Source of the DNA: Candidatus Beckwithbacteria bacterium | GTDB taxonomy: Bacteria > Patescibacteriota > Microgenomatia > UBA1400 > UBA1449 | Direction: 5' to 3' | DNA length: 6,467 nt | Assembly (NCBI GenBank): GCA_012798485.1 | Contig: JAAZND010000049.1 | Coordinates: 1 to 6,467 of the forward strand | Shown here: piece by piece, positions 1 through 4,977 of the stretch | How the letters are laid out: every line of letters starts with the position of its first letter | Numbering within the stretch: position 1 is the first letter of the stretch | Notes under the pieces: generated by a model | Told to the model about the DNA's origin: nothing | The model's database searches: none | What the model saw: only the letters and a program-made list of their open reading frames with translations | Translations under genes and position numbers: made by a program

Positions 1-260
1 AATTTGATAGAGCAGTTGAAGTTATTTTTTCCAGCAGACCTCATAAGCATTTAAAGATGACGCAGTACTATACTGTTATTTCTGGCCAGTTAGAATTTCA
101 CCTTGATGATCAAGTAGTTAATTTAAAAACAGGAGATAAATATACTGTTGTTCCTGGAGTAATTCACTGGGCAAAAAGTAAAAATGGCGCTTGGGTAGAA
201 ATTTTTTCAAAACCTGGTTGGACTGCCGAAGATCATATTGTTGTAATAGAAAAAAATTAA
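1..260 (+). CDS. Cupin-domain protein, 3' portion (5' end outside window)
   Basis: The reading frame is open from the left edge (codons in phase with base 3) to a TAA at 258-260, so the internal ATG at 57 is not the real start. About 85 residues are visible. The first cupin motif is seen as R-P-H-K-H followed by T-Q-Y-Y and a downstream G. This matches HxH-x(3,4)-E-x6-G except that the usual metal-binding Glu is Gln. The second motif is seen as G-D-K-Y-T-V-V-P-G-V-I-H, giving the third His ligand. The tail ends with K-P-G-W-T-A-E-D-H, a common ending in small single-domain cupins. The fold is a small beta-barrel that usually binds a divalent metal; substrates vary widely (sugar-phosphate isomerase-like, dioxygenase-like or binding-only), so no specific reaction can be assigned. 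The gene is followed after 17 bases by the Nudix gene on the same strand, so the two may be co-transcribed. Confidence 0.8.
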   Translation, partial: FDRAVEVIFSSRPHKHLKMTQYYTVISGQLEFHLDDQVVNLKTGDKYTVVPGVIHWAKSKNGAWVEIFSKPGWTAEDHIVVIEKN

Positions 261-277
261 ATATTAATAAAAATTTT

Positions 278-687
278 ATGCCAAAAGTTATCTCATCTGT
301 CAAAGCGCTTATTTTACACAAAGGTAAATATCTTTTTCTCAAAGAAGAATTCCATAAAAATGATATTTGGGATTTACCTGGTGGCAAGATTGAATATGGT
401 GAAACTCCTTATAATGCTCTGCATCGAGAAGTTAAAGAAGAATTAAATATTGAAATAGAAATTGAAAAATCAATCGGAGTCTGGTGGTTTTTTTCAAAAA
501 ACAATAAACATGAAGTTATTTGTCATACCTTTTTGTGCAAACCTAAAAAAGGTTTTACGATTGATTTAACCCATAATCCAGCTGCCGAAAATATTTTTCT
601 TATCTTTGGCTGACTAGAGATGAAGCTTTAGTTTCTAAAGAAATTACTTTAGATGAAAGTTTAAGACAGCTTTTGCAAACTTTATAA
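278..687 (+). pseudogene. Nudix hydrolase, interrupted by a frameshift
   Basis: Translation from ATG 278 gives a Nudix-fold protein. The Nudix box lies at about residues 36-58: G-x5-E (G36, E42), then R50-E-V-K-E-E-L-N-I, which matches GX5EX7REUXEEXGU apart from N57 in place of Gly. R50, E51, E54 and E55 are the catalytic/metal-binding residues of the family. Family members hydrolyse nucleoside diphosphates linked to another moiety, such as oxidised dNTPs or nucleotide sugars. The frame stops at TGA 611-613 after only 111 residues, ending N-P-A-A-E-N-I-F-L-I-F-G. The -1 frame carries on convincingly as Y-L-W-L-T-R-D-E-A-L from 601 and then D-E-S-L-R-Q-L-L, stopping at TAA 685-687, which restores the usual ~136-residue length. 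One missing base in the T run at 594-598 explains the break. It may be a true mutation or an assembly error. The longer open frame reaching back to 191 overlaps the cupin gene out of frame and is not used. Confidence 0.8.
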
Positions 688-693
688 AAAAAG

Positions 694-702
694 TGTTAAT
701 AT
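694..702 (+). promoter_or_regulatory. Putative extended -10 element of tspO
   Basis: TG at 694-695, one base, then TAATAT at 697-702 fits the extended -10 form TGnTATAAT. If 697 is position -12, transcription would start at 709, exactly the A of the tspO ATG, giving a leaderless mRNA. There is no purine-rich ribosome-binding site before the ATG. The surroundings are AT-rich, so chance matches are likely. Confidence 0.4.
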
Positions 703-708
703 AAATTA

Positions 709-1206
709 ATGTCCAAAAAACAAGCAAAAGTTAATTATCTTAAACTGATTGTTTCTTTAATAATTCCTCTTTTAATTGGATTTATTGGTTCTGCTTTTAC
801 CACCCCTTATATTAAAACTTGGTATGCAGATTTGTATAAACCTTTTTTTAATCCGCCCAATTGGATTTTTGTGCCAGTTTGGACTGGACTTTTTCTCTTG
901 ATGGGCATTGCTCTTTATTTAGTTTGGAATGAAGATCTTTCCAAAAATAAAACTAAAATGAAAGATATGGCGATCCAGATTTTTGGTTTACAGCTTATAG
1001 CCAATGTTTTCTGGTCATTTATCTTTTTCACTTTGCAAGTGCCTTTTGTGGCTTTTCTGGAAATTTTATTTTTATGGTTTTTGATTTTTTGGACGATTGA
1101 AAGTTTTTGGAAAATCAATAAAACTGCTGCTTATTTACTTTTTCCCTATCTTGCTTGGGTGAGTTTTGCTTCAATTTTAAATCTTTCGATTGCCTTTTTA
1201 AATTAA
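709..1206 (+). CDS. tspO: TspO/MBR family integral membrane protein
   Basis: This 165-residue protein matches the family's usual length and five-helix plan. Hydrophobic segments lie at about residues 11-31, 51-73, 87-108, 111-132 and 138-161. Family hallmarks are visible in order: W38-Y39, K44-P45 and P49-P50, W52, P56-V-W-T59, M65-G66, W73, the A-N-V-F-W segment near 98-102, and the closing L-A-W-V-S-F-A-S-I-L-N at 148-158. TspO (the tryptophan-rich sensory protein, homologous to the mitochondrial translocator protein) sits in the membrane and binds porphyrins and related ligands. Roles in tetrapyrrole handling and stress signalling have been proposed in other bacteria; its job in a reduced genome is unclear. 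It starts 21 bases after the Nudix remnant and ends 48 bases before dnaG. A -10-like element immediately upstream suggests its own promoter. No truncation is seen. Confidence 0.92.
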   Translation: MSKKQAKVNYLKLIVSLIIPLLIGFIGSAFTTPYIKTWYADLYKPFFNPPNWIFVPVWTGLFLLMGIALYLVWNEDLSKNKTKMKDMAIQIFGLQLIANVFWSFIFFTLQVPFVAFLEILFLWFLIFWTIESFWKINKTAAYLLFPYLAWVSFASILNLSIAFLN

Positions 1207-1240
1207 GTTTCTTTATCATCAACTTTTAATTTTTTCAGGT

Positions 1241-1246
1241 TATAAT
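1241..1246 (+). promoter_or_regulatory. Consensus -10 box (TATAAT) of dnaG
   Basis: A perfect TATAAT lies 8 bases before the dnaG ATG at 1255. The expected transcription start falls at about 1252-1255, so the mRNA would be leaderless or nearly so. No clear TTGACA-like -35 is seen 17 bases upstream. No Shine-Dalgarno sequence is present in the short gap, which agrees with leaderless initiation. Confidence 0.55.
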
Positions 1247-1254
1247 AAGCTCAA

Positions 1255-2991
1255 ATGGAAGTCAAAGACGAAATCAAAAATCGTATCGATCTGGTTGATT
1301 TTATTGGCCAGTCAGTAAAACTCAAAAGATCTGGACGTAATTTTAGTGGACTTTGTCCTTTTCATCAGGAAAAAAGTCCTTCATTTTTTGTTTCTGCCGA
1401 AAGGCAATTTTTCAAATGTTTTGGCTGTGGTGAGTCAGGAGATCTCTTTACTTTTTATATGAAAAGGGAAGGGGTCACTTTTCCTGAGGCGATCAAAGAT
1501 TTAGCCATTAAGGCAGGCGTGGATCTTAAAGATTATCAAGCTCCTCAGGATTTTTTACAAAAACAGCAGCTTTTGGAAATCAATCAACTGGCTCTTCGGT
1601 TTTATCAATATTTATTATTAGAACACAAATTAGGAGAACCAGCTTTAGCCTATCTTAAAAGCCGAGGAGTGGGTAAGACTCAAATCAAAGAATTTTCTCT
1701 GGGATTTGCTCCAGAAGCTTGGGATAATTTGACCAATTTTCTTACCGCTAAAAAAAGATATAAAGCAGAAATTGTCGAAAAAACCGGTCTGATTTTAAAA
1801 GGCAATTATAAATATTATGATCGTTTTCGAGGTAGAGTGATGTTTCCTTTGATTGATATTAGAGATAATGTCATTGGTTTTTCCGGAATGATTTTACCTC
1901 AGTTTGATGATGGTAAAACCGGGAAATATATCAATAGTCCGGAAACCGCCCTTTATCATAAAAGCAGCCACTTATTTCCTTTGCAAATCAGCAAAGAATA
2001 TATTAGAAAAGAAAATCAAGTTATCATTGTTGAAGGCGAATTTGATGTGATGGCTAGTTTTAGAATTGGAGTCAAAAATGTAGTAGCAGTCAAAGGCTCA
2101 GCTTTGACTCTTGAACAGGTAAGACTTTTAAAAAGATTTGCAGATACCATTGTCTTATCTTTGGATGCCGATGAAGCTGGCATTAAGTCTGCTAAAAGAG
2201 CAATCGAAGTCTGTCAGAATGAAGAAGTGAATGTCAAAGTGATTCGGGTGAAAAATGGTAAAGATCCAGATGAGTTGGTAAAAACTGATCCGTCGTTTTG
2301 GAAAAAGCTTACTAAAACTCCGATTGATATTTATGAATTTTTTTTGGAAATAGCCCTGACTCATTTTAATCCAAAAACAGTAGAAGGCAAACAAGCTATT
2401 ACCAAAGATTTGATTCCAGTATTTTTACAGATTCAAAATAAAGTGATTCAAGATCATTATTTACATAAATTGTCTGAGATTTTGGAAGTTTCCAAAGATG
2501 TTTTGCTGTCAGAAATGCAGAGAGTAGAAAAAAAACAAGAGCTGAACCTAAATTTTAAAAAAGAAGAACTAGTCAAAGAGAAAGGCCATAAATCCAGAAT
2601 TGAGCTTTTAGGAGAGGAGCTTTTGGCTATGGTTTTGCAATTTTATGATGATATTGATTGGGAGCTTGTTAATTTCAACCATCTTCCTTCAAATGCTAGT
2701 ATTAAAATTTTACAAAAACTAAACCGGGCAAAGCCAAAGGATTTAGTAAGCTTTGCTCAGAAATTACCACCAGAACTCCAGCAGCAGTTTGATGAAGCTT
2801 ATCTACAGGAATTTTCCAATTGGAATAAAAATCAGTTGAATAAGGAATTGCAAAAAGTTCTTTCCAGTCTTGCAAAATTATATTTAAATGATAAACTAAA
2901 AGATCTAAGACAAGCACTCAGGTGTCAAGACAAAGATAAAGTCAGCCAAGAAATAAACTTGGTTTTACAGGCTTTGAAAGCGTATAATTGA
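1255..2991 (+). CDS. dnaG: DNA primase DnaG
   Basis: DnaG synthesises the short RNA primers used at the replication fork, working with the replicative helicase. The 578-residue product is close to normal DnaG length and carries the domains in order. The N-terminal CHC2 zinc-binding domain has ligands C34, H37, C55 and C58. The primase core follows, with the conserved R-G-R-V-M-F-P-L segment near residues 193-200 and K-Y-I-N-S-P-E-T-A-L-Y-H-K near 223-235. The TOPRIM domain has its acidic E260-G-E plus D264 and the D304-A-D306-E-A-G motif, which bind the catalytic metals. The last ~130 residues are helical and resemble the C-terminal helicase-binding region, but are weakly conserved. ATG 1255 is chosen because the protein then begins at the usual place, about 33 residues before the first zinc ligand, and a TATAAT lies just upstream. 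The gene stops 61 bases before rpoD, the classical dnaG-rpoD arrangement. It looks intact. Confidence 0.97.
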   Translation: MEVKDEIKNRIDLVDFIGQSVKLKRSGRNFSGLCPFHQEKSPSFFVSAERQFFKCFGCGESGDLFTFYMKREGVTFPEAIKDLAIKAGVDLKDYQAPQDFLQKQQLLEINQLALRFYQYLLLEHKLGEPALAYLKSRGVGKTQIKEFSLGFAPEAWDNLTNFLTAKKRYKAEIVEKTGLILKGNYKYYDRFRGRVMFPLIDIRDNVIGFSGMILPQFDDGKTGKYINSPETALYHKSSHLFPLQISKEYIRKENQVIIVEGEFDVMASFRIGVKNVVAVKGSALTLEQVRLLKRFADTIVLSLDADEAGIKSAKRAIEVCQNEEVNVKVIRVKNGKDPDELVKTDPSFWKKLTKTPIDIYEFFLEIALTHFNPKTVEGKQAITKDLIPVFLQIQNKVIQDHYLHKLSEILEVSKDVLLSEMQRVEKKQELNLNFKKEELVKEKGHKSRIELLGEELLAMVLQFYDDIDWELVNFNHLPSNASIKILQKLNRAKPKDLVSFAQKLPPELQQQFDEAYLQEFSNWNKNQLNKELQKVLSSLAKLYLNDKLKDLRQALRCQDKDKVSQEINLVLQALKAYN

Positions 2992-3005
2992 AGAGTTATT
3001 TAGTA

Positions 3006-3026
3006 AATTAACTTACTTAGTTAATT
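3006..3026. repeat. Perfect 8-bp inverted repeat upstream of rpoD
   Basis: AATTAACT at 3006-3013 and AGTTAATT at 3019-3026 are perfect reverse complements separated by five bases. The right arm touches the first base of the TATAAT at 3026. The position fits an operator-like protein site over the rpoD promoter. It could also be a weak A+T-only hairpin ending dnaG transcription, as a T run follows at 3031-3035. AT-rich background makes chance palindromes common. Confidence 0.4.
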
Positions 3027-3031
3027 ATAAT
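3026..3031 (+). promoter_or_regulatory. Consensus -10 box (TATAAT) upstream of rpoD
   Basis: TATAAT at 3026-3031 predicts a transcription start near 3038, giving a leader of about 15 bases before the TTG start at 3053. That leader has no purine-rich ribosome-binding motif. No good -35 is visible. The box suggests that rpoD can be transcribed independently of dnaG. Confidence 0.45.
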
Positions 3032-3052
3032 TTTTAATTAAATAATTTTCCT

Positions 3053-4150
3053 TTGCCAAAAATCAAAAAAATCTCTACTAATGAAATTGATAAATTACTA
3101 GATAAAGGTAAAAAACAGGGTTTTATTACTCAAGATGATGTATTAGTGCTTTACCCAAGAGCAGAATTACATCTTGATGAAGTCGATAATCTTTATGATG
3201 AAGTCTATAAACTGGGGATTGATGTTTTTGAATCTGTGTCTCAACCAGAAGGAGAAGAAGTCGAGGAAGAAGCTACAGATTTACAAAAAGAACTGGAAGC
3301 TTTGTCGTCTCTTGCTAATAAAAAAGTAGCTGATCCAGTCAGGATGTATCTTAAGGAAATTGGCAGAATTCCGCTTTTAACCCGTGAACAGGAAATTGAA
3401 TTGGCCCAGAAAACCGAAGCAGGAAGTGCCAAAGCCAAAACTGCTATTATTAATGCTAATTTAAGACTGGTCGTTTCCATTGCTAAAAAGTATATTGGCA
3501 GAGGGATGTCCTTTTTAGATCTTATCCAGGAAGGCAATAAGGGACTTATCAGAGCTGTGGAAAAATATGACTGGAAACGAGGCTATAAATTTTCTACTTA
3601 TGCTACTTGGTGGATCAGACAAGCCATTACCCGTGCTATTGCTGATCAAGCTAGAACCATTCGTATTCCTGTACACATGGTGGAAACTATCAATAAACTA
3701 GTCAGAATTCAGCGTAAATTAATGCAGGATTTGGGTCGCGATCCTAGTCCGGAAGAAATTGCTGATGAGATGGAACTTGAGCCGGAAAAAGTAGTGGAGA
3801 TCCTGAAAATTTCTCAAAAAACTACATCCTTGGAAACTCCAGTTGGTGACGAAGAAGATAGTTTACTAGGCGATTTTATTGCTGATGAAACTCAGGAAAG
3901 TCCTTATGAAGCTACTTCCAAAAAACTGCTTAAAGAAAATCTGATGGAAGTTTTGGCTGCCTTGTCTGACAGAGAAGCCAAAGTGCTTAAAATGCGTTTT
4001 GGTTTGGATGGCCGCAGGCCAATGACTTTAGAGGAAGTAGGCAGTGAGTTTGGTGTCACCCGTGAGCGTATCCGCCAAATTGAAGCCAAAGCTTTGCGTA
4101 AACTCAAACATCCTTCCAGAAGAAAAAAATTACAAGATTTTTTAGAATAA
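3053..4150 (+). CDS. rpoD: Primary RNA polymerase sigma factor (sigma-70/RpoD)
   Basis: This 365-residue protein is the housekeeping sigma factor that lets RNA polymerase recognise -10/-35 promoters. A region-1.1-like acidic/helical domain covers about residues 1-60, followed by an acidic linker. Region 1.2 is at ~94-126 (D-P-V-R-M-Y-L-K-E-I-G). Region 2 is at ~136-205, including N-L-R-L-V-V, D-L-I-Q-E-G-N and the -10-recognition/melting segment Y-A-T-W-W-I-R-Q (183-190). Region 3 is at ~206-285. Region 4 has the -35-binding helix-turn-helix at ~324-352 (M-T-L-E-E-V ... V-T-R-E-R-I-R-Q-I-E). Presence of region 1.1 and complete regions 2-4 marks a primary rather than alternative sigma. It lacks the large insertion between regions 1.2 and 2 found in proteobacterial RpoD. 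TTG 3053 is the start: an in-frame TAA lies at 3035-3037, no ATG or GTG lies between, and the protein begins M-P-K-I-K-K. It lies 61 bases after dnaG. Confidence 0.97.
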   Translation: MPKIKKISTNEIDKLLDKGKKQGFITQDDVLVLYPRAELHLDEVDNLYDEVYKLGIDVFESVSQPEGEEVEEEATDLQKELEALSSLANKKVADPVRMYLKEIGRIPLLTREQEIELAQKTEAGSAKAKTAIINANLRLVVSIAKKYIGRGMSFLDLIQEGNKGLIRAVEKYDWKRGYKFSTYATWWIRQAITRAIADQARTIRIPVHMVETINKLVRIQRKLMQDLGRDPSPEEIADEMELEPEKVVEILKISQKTTSLETPVGDEEDSLLGDFIADETQESPYEATSKKLLKENLMEVLAALSDREAKVLKMRFGLDGRRPMTLEEVGSEFGVTRERIRQIEAKALRKLKHPSRRKKLQDFLE

Positions 4151-4163
4151 ATATTATTGTGTC

Positions 4164-4203
4164 ATTCCTGCATAGGCTTGCCTACCGGCAGGCAGGCAGG
4201 AAT
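4164..4203. repeat. G+C-rich hairpin repeat element between rpoD and the next gene
   Basis: The outer arms ATTCCTGC (4164-4171) and GCAGGAAT (4196-4203) are perfect reverse complements. Inside, TAGGC-TT-GCCTA (4173-4184) is a second small palindrome, and TGCCT (4179-4183) can alternatively pair with AGGCA (4190-4194). GGCAGG-type units repeat in tandem at 4188-4200. The composition contrasts sharply with the AT-rich surroundings. It may be a dispersed REP-like element. It could also act as a processing or termination hairpin for rpoD, although no U-tract follows. Its right arm ends one base before the -10-like TATAAA of the next gene. Confidence 0.65.
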
Positions 4204-4204
4204 C

Positions 4205-4210
4205 TATAAA
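4205..4210 (+). promoter_or_regulatory. Putative -10 box (TATAAA) of the 135-residue membrane-protein gene
   Basis: TATAAA at 4205-4210 lies 5 bases before the ATG at 4216, which predicts transcription from about the start codon itself. The G+C-rich hairpin occupies the region where a -35 box and spacer would be. No Shine-Dalgarno sequence is visible. Confidence 0.35.
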
Positions 4211-4215
4211 ATAAT

Positions 4216-4623
4216 ATGCTAATTTCACCAGAACTTCAACAAGGTCTTTTTAATTTGGTTTATTTCACCTGGCTTCATAATAGTGAAGTGATCGCTTATG
4301 CTTTGCTGTGTGTTTTGATTTTAATCTTCCAGTTTGTAAGACCTAAAAGAAGCAACTTACTTTTTTTTGTCGGTTTTTTAGCTTTGCTTATTCAGTTTGA
4401 ATATGTCAAACATATTGCTATTCCTTTACAGGAGCAGACTTTACAGACAGTCATGGAGCAAGGAGCTGCGGCTGTGAAATTTCAAAAACTGACTGATATT
4501 TTTTTCCAAAAATTGCTTCCTTTGGGGTTATATCTTTTCGGCTGGGGTAGTGTGGCTTTGGCAATTTTTTTTAATTCGCAAAAAAATAAAGAAAAAGATA
4601 CTGACAAGCCTGAAAGCAAATGA
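4216..4623 (+). CDS. Unrecognised small membrane protein (three predicted helices)
   Basis: I do not recognise a family for this 135-residue protein. It starts M-L-I-S-P-E-L-Q-Q and has hydrophobic segments at about residues 24-41, 47-64 and 100-119. A positive patch V-R-P-K-R-S at 41-46 lies between the first two helices. An amphipathic Q/E-rich stretch (about 70-98) separates helices 2 and 3. The tail from residue 121 is short, hydrophilic and Lys/Asp/Glu-rich. There is no cleavable signal peptide and no obvious catalytic motif. By the positive-inside rule the K-R loop between helices 1 and 2 and the Lys-rich C-terminus would be cytoplasmic. Its place right after rpoD, with a -10-like box of its own, gives no functional clue. 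Hydrophobic pattern, codon use like the neighbours and the clean start support a real gene. Confidence 0.75.
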   Translation: MLISPELQQGLFNLVYFTWLHNSEVIAYALLCVLILIFQFVRPKRSNLLFFVGFLALLIQFEYVKHIAIPLQEQTLQTVMEQGAAAVKFQKLTDIFFQKLLPLGLYLFGWGSVALAIFFNSQKNKEKDTDKPESK

Positions 4624-4714
4624 TATAATTTCTAATGTTATTTTGATTTTGCACCTTAAATTGCGTCTTGATAAAATTTGAAATTTTGCTTTTTTAATTT
4701 TAAATTAATAATAT

Positions 4715-4818
4715 TCCCCGACCAGCCTGCAAAAGCTATCGCTTTAGGATTGCTGGCAGGTAGCTCAAGAATTTTTTTTAGTATTAAAATAAAAGTTCGA
4801 GTCCAAGGTGGGGAGCTG
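4715..4818 (+). pseudogene. Decayed tRNA relic split by a hairpin insert
   Basis: The 13 bases at 4709-4721 (TAATATTCCCCGA) are identical to 4897-4909, the leader and 5' acceptor strand of the intact tRNA-Asn. After a 39-base insert (4722-4760) the sequence resumes with TAGCTCAA, exactly what follows the acceptor strand in tRNA-Asn (4910-4917). The anticodon-arm region is then replaced by an A/T stretch. At the 3' side a canonical T-loop TTCGAGT (4796-4802) is followed by CCAAG and GTGGGGA-G (4808-4815), matching a 3' acceptor strand and discriminator. The terminal CCA is decayed to CTG. The 5' T-stem strand (4791-4795) no longer pairs. It may be a dead duplicate of tRNA-Asn or of another tRNA with the same acceptor stem; it cannot fold into a working tRNA. 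Confidence 0.65.
4722..4760. repeat. Hairpin insert within the tRNA relic
   Basis: This 39-base block sits precisely between the relic's acceptor strand and its TAGCTC. CCAGC (4722-4726) can pair with GCTGG (4752-4756), or CCTGC (4726-4730) with GCAGG (4756-4760). An inner perfect stem AAAGC/GCTTT (4732-4736, 4741-4745) closes a TATC loop. It shares the CCTGC...GGCAGG ends with the hairpin at 4164-4203, so the two may be diverged members of one mobile or dispersed repeat type. Confidence 0.5.
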
Positions 4819-4862
4819 AATGTGATTTTTTAGACAAGCAGAAACAAAATGAGAAGAATAAG

Positions 4863-4879
4863 CTAAATTTAAAATTTAG
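4863..4879. repeat. Perfect AT-only palindrome upstream of tRNA-Asn
   Basis: CTAAATTT (4863-4870) and AAATTTAG (4872-4879) are reverse complements around one central A. It lies 24 bases before the tRNA, between the relic and the intact tRNA. It may be a protein-binding site or chance in AT-rich DNA. Nothing else recognisable is seen between the relic and the tRNA. Confidence 0.3.
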
Positions 4880-4902
4880 AGAGAAACTTAAAAGGTTAAT
4901 AT

Positions 4903-4977
4903 TCCCCGATAGCTCAACGGTAGAGCGCCCGCCTGTTAAGCGGTAGGTTCCAGGTCCGAATCCTGGTCGGGGAGCCA
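4903..4977 (+). tRNA. tRNA-Asn (anticodon GTT), CCA encoded
   Basis: A 75-base cloverleaf can be drawn. The acceptor is TCCCCGA (4903-4909) with TCGGGGA (4967-4973), discriminator G4974, and encoded CCA (4975-4977). The D-stem is GCTC/GAGC (4912-4915, 4923-4926) with loop AACGGTA. The anticodon loop is CTGTTAA (4933-4939), with anticodon GTT at 4935-4937, reading AAC/AAU asparagine codons. The T-stem is CCAGG/CCTGG (4950-4954, 4962-4966). Two oddities stand out. The T-loop is TCCGAAT, so the normally invariant U55 (pseudouridine, partner of G18) is C. The first anticodon-stem pair is a C-T mismatch (4928 with 4944). The remaining stems pair perfectly, which argues for a functional or only recently damaged gene. 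The antisense recombinase gene ends inside it, marking it as a likely integration site. Confidence 0.93.

Noticed and set aside
191..277. Longer N-terminus for the Nudix protein starting at 191
   Set aside because: These codons overlap the cupin gene out of frame and do not resemble Nudix N-termini; the family's usual start matches ATG 278.
590..601. Programmed -1 frameshift in the Nudix gene
   Set aside because: The T run does not form an X-XXY-YYZ heptamer in the zero frame and no clear downstream stimulatory structure is seen; a simple base loss is a better explanation.
3241..3537. 98-residue open frame antisense to rpoD, and similar antisense frames within dnaG and tspO
   Set aside because: They lie wholly inside confidently assigned genes and show no family features; they are shadows of the coding strand.
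4164..4203. Rho-independent terminator of rpoD
   Set aside because: The hairpin is strong but is followed by a mixed A/T sequence with no U-tract, so I list it as a repeat instead of a terminator.
4673..4695. Terminator for the membrane-protein gene (AAAATTT / AAATTTT then a T run)
   Set aside because: The arms are only A/T with a one-base spacer, which cannot form a stable hairpin loop; it is likely compositional.
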